Part shown: piece by piece, positions 1-6,360 of the stretch
Position numbering within the stretch: the stretch's first letter is position 1
How the letters are laid out: each line of letters starts with the position of its first letter
NCBI GenBank assembly: GCA_036009105.1
Contig: DASYMJ010000085.1
Span: 1-15,634 of the forward strand
Direction of reading: 5' to 3'
From: JAFAVZ01 sp036009105
Lineage (GTDB): Bacteria; Acidobacteriota; Thermoanaerobaculia; Gp7-AA8
DNA: 15,634 nt
Made by a program: the position numbers and the translations under genes
Notes under the pieces: generated by a model
Database searches by the model: none
What the model saw: the letters and a program-made list of their open reading frames with translations, nothing else
Told to the model about the DNA's origin: nothing

Positions 1-48
1 GGCCCATCTATTCGTTGATATTGGGCCGGCTGAAGAGCCGGCCCTACA
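1..48. repeat. Palindromic repeat (REP-like), left copy, cut by the window edge
   Basis: Bases 23-48 form a hairpin, GGGCCGGCT-gaag-AGCCGGCCC, followed by TACA. Bases 1-5 (ggccc) match the end of the partner arm seen complete at 211-235. The intervening loop (6-22) is nearly identical to 236-252. It is therefore the same two-hairpin element as at 211-277, with its left arm lying mostly outside the window. Confidence 0.75.
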
Positions 49-128
49 TTTTTCCGCGCACCGTTTCGCGCGTCTTCGCCGCCAGCTCGTACGCGCCGCG
101 ATGCGGATTCGCCCGCACCAGCTCATCC
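44..128 (-). pseudogene. Duplicated 3' tail of the sulfatase-fold/TPR gene
   Basis: Read on the minus strand, this encodes DELVRANPHRGAYELAAKTR followed by ETVRGKM and a TAG stop. It is the same end as the complete gene at 273-2285, with one residue changed (Glu for Ala after KTR) and one silent change. Nothing upstream of base 128 continues the protein: the sequence switches to a receptor-like tail on the other strand. It is a gene fragment created by a local duplication, with no start of its own. Confidence 0.75.
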
Positions 129-200
129 GGCACCGCGACCAGCGAGAACGCTTACCAGCAGGCGCGCACGTACCGCGTCTCAGTGGGCGTGAAGTTCTAG
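129..200 (+). pseudogene. C-terminal fragment of a TonB-dependent-receptor-like outer membrane protein
   Basis: The plus-strand frame ends at a TAG (198-200) and its last 23 or so residues include NAYQQARTYRVSVGVKF. This resembles the last beta-strand of Acidobacteria-type TonB-dependent receptors, which commonly end in a Tyr/Gln-Pro/Arg-rich stretch, an amphipathic strand and a terminal Phe. Upstream of base 129 the same frame runs antisense through a copy of the neighbouring TPR gene's 3' end, so receptor-like sequence begins abruptly near 129. I infer a severed duplicate of a receptor end; the intact gene may lie left of the window. It is too short to be certain, and a chance reading frame is possible. 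Confidence 0.45.
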
Positions 201-210
201 TTACGACAGA

Positions 211-277
211 TGTAGGGCCGGCTCTTAGCCGGCCCATCTATTCGTTGATATGGGGCCGGCTAAGAGCCGGCCCTACA
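211..277. terminator. Two-hairpin palindromic element between convergent genes; probable bidirectional terminator
   Basis: Two 25-nt arms (211-235 and 253-277) are exact reverse complements, separated by a 17-nt AT-richer loop. Each arm is also a hairpin by itself: GGGCCGGCT-ctt-AGCCGGCCC and GGGCCGGCT-aag-AGCCGGCCC. The element lies between the receptor-tail stop (200) and the stop of the minus-strand TPR gene (273-275), and the right arm includes that stop codon. This layout resembles paired REP/BIME elements at gene ends. There is no strong U-tract except the TTTTT after 277 on the plus strand, so a terminator role is inferred. Confidence 0.6.
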
Positions 278-2285
278 TTTTTCCGCGCACCGTTGCGCGC
301 GTCTTCGCCGCCAGCTCGTAGGCGCCGCGATGCGGATTCGCCCGCACCAGCTCATCCAGCACGGCGTTCGCCTCCGCCGCCTTCCCGGTGATGAAGTACA
401 CCAGCGCGAGGTTCGCGTACGCCTGCATGTGCTGCGGCGAGCGCTCGATCTCGCGGCGGAAGGCGAGGATCGCCTCGTCCGGACGGTCCAGCCGGGCCAG
501 GATGTCGCCTCGCAGGTAGTCGATGCCGTACAGATGCGGCACCTCCAGGTCGTTGGCCCGCCGCTCCGCCTGATCGATGGTCTGCAGCGCGCCGTTCAAA
601 TTCCCCTCCGCCCGCTGCACCTCGGCCAGGAGGAGGATGGACGTCGGCTGCCGGTCGCCCGCCTCGATCGCCGCGCGCGCGCACTGCTCCGCCTCCGGAA
701 AGCGGCGCAGCTCGGCGTAGGCGCGGGCGAGGAGCTCGTTCGCCTCGCGCGGATTGGTGGAGAGCGCCAGCTGCGCGTGCTGCACCGTCTCCCCCGGCTG
801 CTCGTTCTTCAGATACGCGAAGCCTAGCCCCAATGCGAGATCGGGCGAGAAGCGCTCGGACTGCGCGATCGCCGTTTTGTACGTCTCGATCGCTTCCTTG
901 TAGCGGCCGGACTCGACCAGGATCTCCCCCAGCTTCGACCAGACGTCGGAGAGGTGCGGGTTGCGCTGGAGCATGCGCCGGAAGACGGGGACCGCCTCGT
1001 CGTAGCGGCGCTGGTCGGCCAGGTGGAAAGCGATCTTGATCTCGTCCAGGTGCCTGACCTCATCGCGCGGATTGGGCAGCGGGCCGGTGCGGTTCTTCGG
1101 CGTGCCGATGTAACCGAGGGCGGCGAGCTTCTTCGCGTCCTCCGGGTCGATCACCTGCAGCGACTCGACGGCGCTGGGATAGGTGGCCATGGTCTGCCGC
1201 ATCGCGGCGTAGGTGCGGCGCTCGGTGGCCGAGACGTCCTGCCGCTCCGCCGGATCGCCGGCGATGTCGTAGAGCTCGGGCCGCGGGCCGTCGATGTAGT
1301 GCCAGCGGTCATCGATCAGCGAGCGCAGTTCACTCCATCCGAGGTGGATGCGCGGGTAGAGAGTCTCGGAGTAGATCGGCTTCTGCCTGGCGTCTCTCAG
1401 CAGCGAACGATCCGTTTTGGCGATGGCGAGCAGGTCGAGGATGGTCGGCGCCACATCGGCCAATTGCACGGGCCGTGAGACCGCGGTGTTGGCGCGCGCG
1501 GATTGCGGCAGCTTGAGCAGGAGCGGCACCTGCAGCGCCTCGCGGTAGAGGAGAATGCCGTGCTGGTCTTCGCCGTGCTGCCAGAGCCCTTCGCCGTGAT
1601 CGGAGAGGAAGACGATCAGCGCCTTGTCGTACACGCCGAGGGCTTTCAGGCGGGCCAAGAGCCGGCCGACGATGTCGTCCGCCCTGGCGATCTCGCCGTC
1701 GTAGGTCGGGTTGTACGGCGCGTGCGGCTCGTAGATGTGGAAGAAGTAGAAGAACGGCTCGCTGGCGTGCTGCCCGAGCCACGCGTCGGCGGCCTTCAGG
1801 GTCTCGTAGCCGGAGCGCTGGTGCTCGCTCACCGCGCCGGCGGCGGCGACGGGAATCTCGTCGTCGTAGGTCTCGAAGCCGTCCGCGATGCCGGTCTCGG
1901 AGCGGAGCACGTACGAAGAAACGGCGGCGCCGGTGCGGTAGCCGTTGCCGCGCAGCGTCGCGGCCAGCGGCGGGTGCTTCGCGGGGTCGAAGCGGTAACC
2001 GACGTTGTTGCGCACGCCGTGCTCGGTCGGCAGCAGGCCGGTGAAGATGGAGACGTGCGAGGGCAGGGTCATGGGGCAGTGGCTGTAGGCGCGCTGGAAG
2101 AGGATGGCGTCGCGGCGGAGGGCATCGATGTGCGGCGTCTGCACGCCTTGGTAGCCGTAAGCGGGGAGGTGGTCGGAGCGGAGGGTGTCGACGGAGATCA
2201 GGATGACCGGCGCGCCGCGGAAGGTCGCGCGCTCTTTCGAGCAGGCGGCGATGAGCAGGAAGAGGACGGACAACGCGCGGCGCAC
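273..2285 (-). CDS. Sulfatase-fold lipoprotein with C-terminal TPR repeats
   Basis: A 670-residue protein of the alkaline-phosphatase/sulfatase superfamily. Residues 1-15 form a lipoprotein signal (LFLLIAAC, lipid-anchored Cys15). The catalytic domain spans about 26-390: D33 in SVDTLRSD, TLPSH at 73-77, and FLSDHGEG with D229/H230 and H242, all plausible metal ligands. The nucleophile position, normally the formylglycine Cys of C-x-P-x-R in sulfatases, is Thr73. This resembles LtaS and phosphoethanolamine-transferase-type enzymes, so true sulfatase activity is doubtful. About five to seven TPR-like helical pairs follow from roughly 410 to 665, suggesting a protein or glycan-machinery partner. 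The start is GTG, 7 nt after the upstream phosphoesterase gene; an ATG overlapping that stop is out of frame. Substrate unknown; membrane-anchored location is a prediction. Confidence 0.88.
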   Translation of the reverse strand: MRRALSVLFLLIAACSKERATFRGAPVILISVDTLRSDHLPAYGYQGVQTPHIDALRRDAILFQRAYSHCPMTLPSHVSIFTGLLPTEHGVRNNVGYRFDPAKHPPLAATLRGNGYRTGAAVSSYVLRSETGIADGFETYDDEIPVAAAGAVSEHQRSGYETLKAADAWLGQHASEPFFYFFHIYEPHAPYNPTYDGEIARADDIVGRLLARLKALGVYDKALIVFLSDHGEGLWQHGEDQHGILLYREALQVPLLLKLPQSARANTAVSRPVQLADVAPTILDLLAIAKTDRSLLRDARQKPIYSETLYPRIHLGWSELRSLIDDRWHYIDGPRPELYDIAGDPAERQDVSATERRTYAAMRQTMATYPSAVESLQVIDPEDAKKLAALGYIGTPKNRTGPLPNPRDEVRHLDEIKIAFHLADQRRYDEAVPVFRRMLQRNPHLSDVWSKLGEILVESGRYKEAIETYKTAIAQSERFSPDLALGLGFAYLKNEQPGETVQHAQLALSTNPREANELLARAYAELRRFPEAEQCARAAIEAGDRQPTSILLLAEVQRAEGNLNGALQTIDQAERRANDLEVPHLYGIDYLRGDILARLDRPDEAILAFRREIERSPQHMQAYANLALVYFITGKAAEANAVLDELVRANPHRGAYELAAKTRATVRGKM

Positions 2286-2292
2286 GCGCGCA

Positions 2293-2778
2293 TCATCGCA
2301 TCTGATTCATCCGCTTTTGCAGCGCGGCGACGGAGCGCTCGTCGAGCGCGACGTGGTACGCGCGGTCGCCTTCCAGAATGCCGACCGAGACCGGATAGTC
2401 GAACCGCCGCGGGCCGGCGCTGGCCGGGTTGAAGAAGCGGATGCCATCCACCACCTCGTTGTGCGGCAGGTGGCTGTGCCCGTAGATCACGACCTCCGCC
2501 CGTTCCTGCTTCAAGGCGGCCAGCACGTGCTTTCCGGGCTTGCCGGGGCGGGGCAGGATGTGGGTGATGAGGATGCGTCCGAAGCGGACGATCTCGTAGC
2601 CGTCCGCCTCGTCGTTGTTGCCCGCCACGGCGGTGACCGGCGCGATCGCGCGCAGCCCCTCCAGCACATGCTCGCCGCCCACGTCGCCGGCATGGAGGAT
2701 ATGGTCCACGCCGGCGAAGACGTCCGGCACCCGAGGATGGAGCACGCCGTGCGTGTCGGCGATGATTCCGATGCGCAT
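2293..2778 (-). CDS. YfcE/MJ0936-family metallophosphoesterase
   Basis: A 161-residue calcineurin-like phosphoesterase of the small YfcE type, the usual length for the family. The metal-binding motifs appear in order: ADTHG near residues 7-11, HAGDVGG near 29-35, GNND near 53-56 and GHSH near 100-103. Family members hydrolyse phosphodiesters with two divalent metals such as Mn, and natural substrates are rarely known. There is no signal peptide, so it is cytoplasmic. The ATG (2776-2778) has no obvious Shine-Dalgarno sequence; the upstream sequence is the heptamer repeat at 2786-2855. Its stop is 7 nt before the TPR lipoprotein, so the two are probably co-transcribed. Confidence 0.92.
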   Translation of the reverse strand: MRIGIIADTHGVLHPRVPDVFAGVDHILHAGDVGGEHVLEGLRAIAPVTAVAGNNDEADGYEIVRFGRILITHILPRPGKPGKHVLAALKQERAEVVIYGHSHLPHNEVVDGIRFFNPASAGPRRFDYPVSVGILEGDRAYHVALDERSVAALQKRMNQMR

Positions 2779-2785
2779 GATGAAA

Positions 2786-2855
2786 GCAGTTGCTGGTTGC
2801 TGGTTACTAGCGCCGAATCGTTTCTACCAGCAACCAGCAACCAGCAACGAGCAAC
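2786..2855. repeat. Inverted heptamer repeat in an intergenic gap
   Basis: Nearly the whole 77-bp gap between the VWFA-related gene and the phosphoesterase consists of a heptamer. Two units of TGCTGGT (2791-2804) face four units of ACCAGCA (2826-2853, the fourth ACGAGCA). The two sets are reverse complements, so they can form a stem of about 16 bp with a loop around 2807-2825. It might act as a terminator or mRNA stabiliser between two minus-strand genes, or be a short tandem repeat of the kind scattered in GC-rich genomes. No U-tract is visible. Confidence 0.75.
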
Positions 2856-4571
2856 TCACCCCCTCGGCGGCAGCGCAACCCGTGCCACGCCGAAGTCTTT
2901 TCCGAGCTCGTCCAGCACGCCTACCGCCACCCGGTCCGTCCGGTCGTCGGCCATCATCTCGAAGTCGTAGGTGAAGTAGCCCTTCCCGTCCTTGAAGTCG
3001 CGCGCGGTGAAGGGTTGCACGCGGGTGGTGACGTCGCTGATCTCGCCCAGGATGCCGCCCCAGGCGAGGTAGACGGAGAAGCCGCCGATCGCGCCGCGCT
3101 GCTCGGCGACCGTCATCAGCCGGCTGGTCGGGATATGGATGGTGAGGGGGATGCGGTAGCGGTTCGGCCCGGCCTTCTTCGCCGTGCCGATCTCCACCCT
3201 GAGGGGGATGGCGGAGCGCTCCGGCTGGGCGAACAGCGTGGCCACGACGCGCTCCTGCATCCGCGTCCGCTCCGACTTCTCCACGATCGCGCGCCGGGAG
3301 CGGACGGTGTAGTCGTGGTTCCTGGCCCGCACCACCACGCTCCGCGCGCGGTCTTCGCCGTGGCGCGTGGCCCGATAGGCCAGCGAGTAGTAGTCGGCGA
3401 AGTCCTCCGCCACGCGCGGCAGCAGCTCGGCGATGTCCTTCGCGCTGCCGGCCATCACGCCGCCGGTCTGCTCCGCGATGTCGTTGAGCGAGATCGCCTC
3501 GTTCGAGTACACCTCGTTGTCGAATCCCGCCGACGAGCCGCCCGTCACGCCCGAGATGTCGAGGGCGTGGATGTTCTGCTGCTGTTGCGCGTCCGGCAGC
3601 GTGAAGGTCGAGCCCATCCCTTCCGGATAGAGCGGATAGACGGTGAAGCCGGTCGCGTTGGCGGTGCGGGCGATGGATCGCACCAGGCCGGCGGTGTTGA
3701 ACTCCGCGCGGAGCTGCTGATTGAGCGGCAGGCTCCGTCCCGCCGCGAAGAAGAACTCCGCGCCCGCCGTCTGCGATAGACGGTGCGAGGCGAGGAGCAG
3801 CACCTTGCGGCCTTCCGTACCGGCGAAGCCGGTCATGATCGCCTGCAGCGCCTGCGTCTTTCGTTTCATCTCCGCTTTGGCCCAGACGGCGGCTTCGTAC
3901 GCGTCGAGAGGAGGCACGAAGGAGTTGACGTCGACGTTGTAGCCACGCTGCCGGGCCAGCTCCACGCTGCGGCGATAGAAGTCCATGTTCTGCGTCACCG
4001 AGCGCCGGAAGTCGTTCAGCGGATCGCCCTGCACGCCGGTGGTCTGCTTGGCGAGGCCGTCGAGCGTGGCGTCGACGGCCGCGAGGTCGTCGGTCGGGTC
4101 GAGCGCCGCCACCGGCTCGCCGCGCCAGGAGAGGATGCTCACCGCATCGCCCTTGCGCACGACCTCGTGCAGCAGATCCTTCAGCGCGTTGAACACCGGA
4201 TCGCGCTTGAACGGCGCGAGCCGCAACTGGTCGACGAAGACCACGACGGTGCGCCGCTGGAATGCAGGCCGCGCTTCGGCCCGACTCCCCGGTTCGGCCA
4301 CGTCTGCCGGACGAGCCGAATCCGGGGCCGCGTTTTCCGACCGGTACGCCGAGAAGTTCGTGATCGCCTGCGGCTTGCCGTCTTCCAGGAGCTCGAAGTC
4401 CTTCGCCATGAGACCGTGCACGCGCTGGCCGTTCCGGTCGGTGACCACCACGTCCAGGTTGACCAGGGAGACTTCGATCGTCTCGCCGGACATGCGCGGC
4501 AACTGCGGCTCGCGCTCGGCGGCGCCGACCATCAGGAAGGAGAGAAAGGAGATGGCGGCGATCCGTCGCAT
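2856..4571 (-). CDS. VWFA-related Acidobacterial domain protein (secreted), copy 2
   Basis: A 571-residue secreted protein. Residues 1-18 look like a Sec signal peptide. The hallmark segment follows at 30-75: SLVNLDVVVTDRNG, then DFELLEDGKPQAITNF. A von-Willebrand-A-like region begins at about 107 (TVVVFVDQLRL). The metal-site motif D-x-S-x-S is degenerate here (DQLRL), so classical MIDAS metal binding is not evident. The C-terminal half is a beta-rich region with SVYLAWGGILGEISDVTTRV. This is the TIGR03436-type family, of unknown biochemical role and abundant in Acidobacteriota. It is closely similar throughout to the gene 2 nt upstream. GGAGGTG lies about 9 nt before the ATG, inside the upstream gene's last codons, so the pair is surely translated from one message. 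Confidence 0.9.
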   Translation of the reverse strand: MRRIAAISFLSFLMVGAAEREPQLPRMSGETIEVSLVNLDVVVTDRNGQRVHGLMAKDFELLEDGKPQAITNFSAYRSENAAPDSARPADVAEPGSRAEARPAFQRRTVVVFVDQLRLAPFKRDPVFNALKDLLHEVVRKGDAVSILSWRGEPVAALDPTDDLAAVDATLDGLAKQTTGVQGDPLNDFRRSVTQNMDFYRRSVELARQRGYNVDVNSFVPPLDAYEAAVWAKAEMKRKTQALQAIMTGFAGTEGRKVLLLASHRLSQTAGAEFFFAAGRSLPLNQQLRAEFNTAGLVRSIARTANATGFTVYPLYPEGMGSTFTLPDAQQQQNIHALDISGVTGGSSAGFDNEVYSNEAISLNDIAEQTGGVMAGSAKDIAELLPRVAEDFADYYSLAYRATRHGEDRARSVVVRARNHDYTVRSRRAIVEKSERTRMQERVVATLFAQPERSAIPLRVEIGTAKKAGPNRYRIPLTIHIPTSRLMTVAEQRGAIGGFSVYLAWGGILGEISDVTTRVQPFTARDFKDGKGYFTYDFEMMADDRTDRVAVGVLDELGKDFGVARVALPPRG

Positions 4572-4573
4572 GG

Positions 4574-6319
4574 TTACTTCACCTCCGTGATCATCTGGTT
4601 GCGCGGCGGGAGGGTGACGAAGAAGTAGCCGGCGTCGCGGCCGACGTCATCCTGCACGGCCACGGCGATCCGCTCCGTGCTCTCGTCGGCCAGCAGGTCG
4701 AAGTCATAGGTGAACGACGACTCCGCCGCCTTCTCCGCATCGGCCACCGGGATGACGAACGGCTGCTGATGCTGGGTGATGTCGCTGATCTCCCCCAGCA
4801 CGCCGCCCCAGGCGACGTACACCGAGAAGGAGCCGGCAAAGTCGCCGTTCGGCTGATTGACCGTGGAGAGCGACGACACCGGCACGGTCACCTTCAGCGG
4901 AATCCTGTAGCGGTGCCGCGCGAGCTTCGTCGCCTGCCCCAGCGTCGTGGTGATGGGGATCTTCGACTGGGGATGGACGCCGAAGAGGCTGGAGACGACC
5001 CGCTCCTTCATCTTCGTCTGGTCGGACTTTTCCACGAACTCGCGGCGGGCCCGGACGGTGTAGGACGGGTCCTTCGCCTTCACCACCAGCTTGTGCGTGC
5101 GGTCCTGGCGGCGCGTCTCGGCGTGATAGGCGAGCGAGTAGTAGGTCGTGAAGTCGTCCTCCACGCGGGGGAGGAGCTTGATGATGTCCGGCCCGTAGGC
5201 CGTCATGCCGCCGGTCTTGTCGGCGAGGGTCTGCAGGGCTGGCGTCTCGTTGTTCAGGACCCAGTGGTCGTAGCCGGCGGATGGGGTGGCGCTCGGCTGC
5301 GCCAGCGTGTCCACCATCGACGCCGAGGCGTCGGGGAACGTCTCCTCCCCCAAGCCTTCCGGGTAAATCGGGTACATGGTGACGCCGGCGGCGTTCGCCG
5401 CGTCGGCGACGGAGAGGACCACCCGTTCCATGTCGAACTCCGAGCGCAGCTTCGGGTCGAGCGGATAGGCCCCGCTCATGGTCAGGAACTCGAGCCCGGC
5501 CACGATGGAGAATCGATGCGAGACCATGAAGAGCGCCTTCTTCCCTTCCGCGCCGGTGAGGCCGAGCAGCAGCGACTTGAGCGCCGCGGTCTTCTTCTGC
5601 AGCTCGACCTTGGCCCACACGGCATCGGCCCGGACGCCGAGCGGCGTCCCCTCCGTGTCGAGGCTCGCCTCCTTCGCGCCGATGCCCGCCGCGATGAGCG
5701 ATCGCGAGTGGAAGCTCTGGATCTCCGCGATCTCCTGCCGCATGCGGCCGATGGTGTTGAAGGCCGGACCGCTGCTCTCCTTTTCGATCCCGGCGAGCGT
5801 CTCGTCCAGCTTGGCCACGTCGTCCGTGTAGTCGAGCACGGTGATTGGCTCGCCGCGCCACCGGATGATGGTCACGGCGTCGCCCGGCCGCACCACCTCG
5901 TGCAGCATCTTCTTCATCGAGGCGAAGAGCGGCTCGGTGCGGAATGGCGGCAGCTTGAAGTAGTCGACGAAGAGGACGATGGTGCGTTTGGCCGACGCGG
6001 GCCGTGCCTCCACCCGGCCATCCGCGGCGGGATGGGCGGAAGGCCGTTCTCCCTCCAGCCCGGCCCGACCCTCGGCGCCATACTCCGAAAAGTTCGTGAT
6101 CGCCTGCGGCTTGCCGTCCTCCAGGATGGTGAAGTCATCCTGGGAGAGACCCTGGACGCGATCACCCTTCTTGTTGGTGACGACGACGTCGAGATTGACG
6201 ATCGACACTTCGATCGTCTCGCCGAGGCCGGGAACGACCGGCTGCGGCGGCGCCTGGGTGGCAGAGATGAGGAGGAACAGGGTGAGACAGGAGATCGAAA
6301 CTGTTGGCCAGAGACGCAT
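4574..6319 (-). CDS. VWFA-related Acidobacterial domain protein (secreted), copy 1
   Basis: A 581-residue secreted protein and the first gene of the leftward unit. A hydrophobic signal peptide covers about 1-22. IEVSIVNLDVVVTNKKG and DFTILEDGKPQAITNF at about 36-78 mark the family. A VWA-like domain starts near 113 (TIVLFVDYFKL), again without D-x-S-x-S. A long helical and Rossmann-like middle with ALKSLLLGLTGAEGKKALF precedes the beta-rich end. It aligns with its downstream neighbour over the full length and diverges mainly in the charged linker at about 80-110. The function of the family is not established. The ATG is preceded by GGGAG about 10 nt upstream (in cagggagcttctcgcg). Its likely -10 (TAGAAT, minus strand, 6355-6350) lies in the short gap shared with the divergent amidohydrolase gene. 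Confidence 0.9.
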   Translation of the reverse strand: MRLWPTVSISCLTLFLLISATQAPPQPVVPGLGETIEVSIVNLDVVVTNKKGDRVQGLSQDDFTILEDGKPQAITNFSEYGAEGRAGLEGERPSAHPAADGRVEARPASAKRTIVLFVDYFKLPPFRTEPLFASMKKMLHEVVRPGDAVTIIRWRGEPITVLDYTDDVAKLDETLAGIEKESSGPAFNTIGRMRQEIAEIQSFHSRSLIAAGIGAKEASLDTEGTPLGVRADAVWAKVELQKKTAALKSLLLGLTGAEGKKALFMVSHRFSIVAGLEFLTMSGAYPLDPKLRSEFDMERVVLSVADAANAAGVTMYPIYPEGLGEETFPDASASMVDTLAQPSATPSAGYDHWVLNNETPALQTLADKTGGMTAYGPDIIKLLPRVEDDFTTYYSLAYHAETRRQDRTHKLVVKAKDPSYTVRARREFVEKSDQTKMKERVVSSLFGVHPQSKIPITTTLGQATKLARHRYRIPLKVTVPVSSLSTVNQPNGDFAGSFSVYVAWGGVLGEISDITQHQQPFVIPVADAEKAAESSFTYDFDLLADESTERIAVAVQDDVGRDAGYFFVTLPPRNQMITEVK

Positions 6320-6348
6320 CGCGAGAAGCTCCCTGGTACCGGCGGCGA

Positions 6349-6355
6349 TATTCTA
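6349..6355. promoter_or_regulatory. Overlapping divergent -10 elements
   Basis: The 41-bp gap between divergent starts at 6319 (-) and 6361 (+) is GC-rich except for a short AT island. Plus-strand TATTCT (6349-6354) ends 6 nt before the ATG at 6361. Minus-strand TAGAAT (6355-6350) ends about 30 nt before the ATG at 6319. The plus-strand transcript would start at or next to its ATG (leaderless); the minus-strand one would have a short leader with a GGGAG ribosome site. No convincing -35 was found. Inferred from sequence only. Confidence 0.45.
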
Positions 6356-6360
6356 GTCCC

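Larger units (their letters stand above)
1..357. repeat. Imperfect direct duplication, copies 1-128 and 231-357 (offset 230)
   Basis: Bases 1-128 and 231-357 align along their length. By eye I see three substitutions (22/252, 65/294, 92/321) and one single-base indel in a hairpin loop (tgaag versus taag). Each copy holds part of a palindromic repeat followed by the last 80 or so bases of the minus-strand TPR gene. Bases 129-230 between them (receptor tail plus left palindrome arm) are seen once in the window. The arrangement fits a tandem duplication of a roughly 230-bp unit spanning a convergent gene junction. Confidence 0.85.

Noticed and set aside
1..277. Insertion sequence ends
   Set aside because: There is no transposase gene, no target-site duplication that I can see, and the duplicated segment contains ordinary gene ends.
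2826..2853. CRISPR-like short repeats
   Set aside because: The units are contiguous heptamers without spacers and occur in both orientations, so this is a simple repeat.
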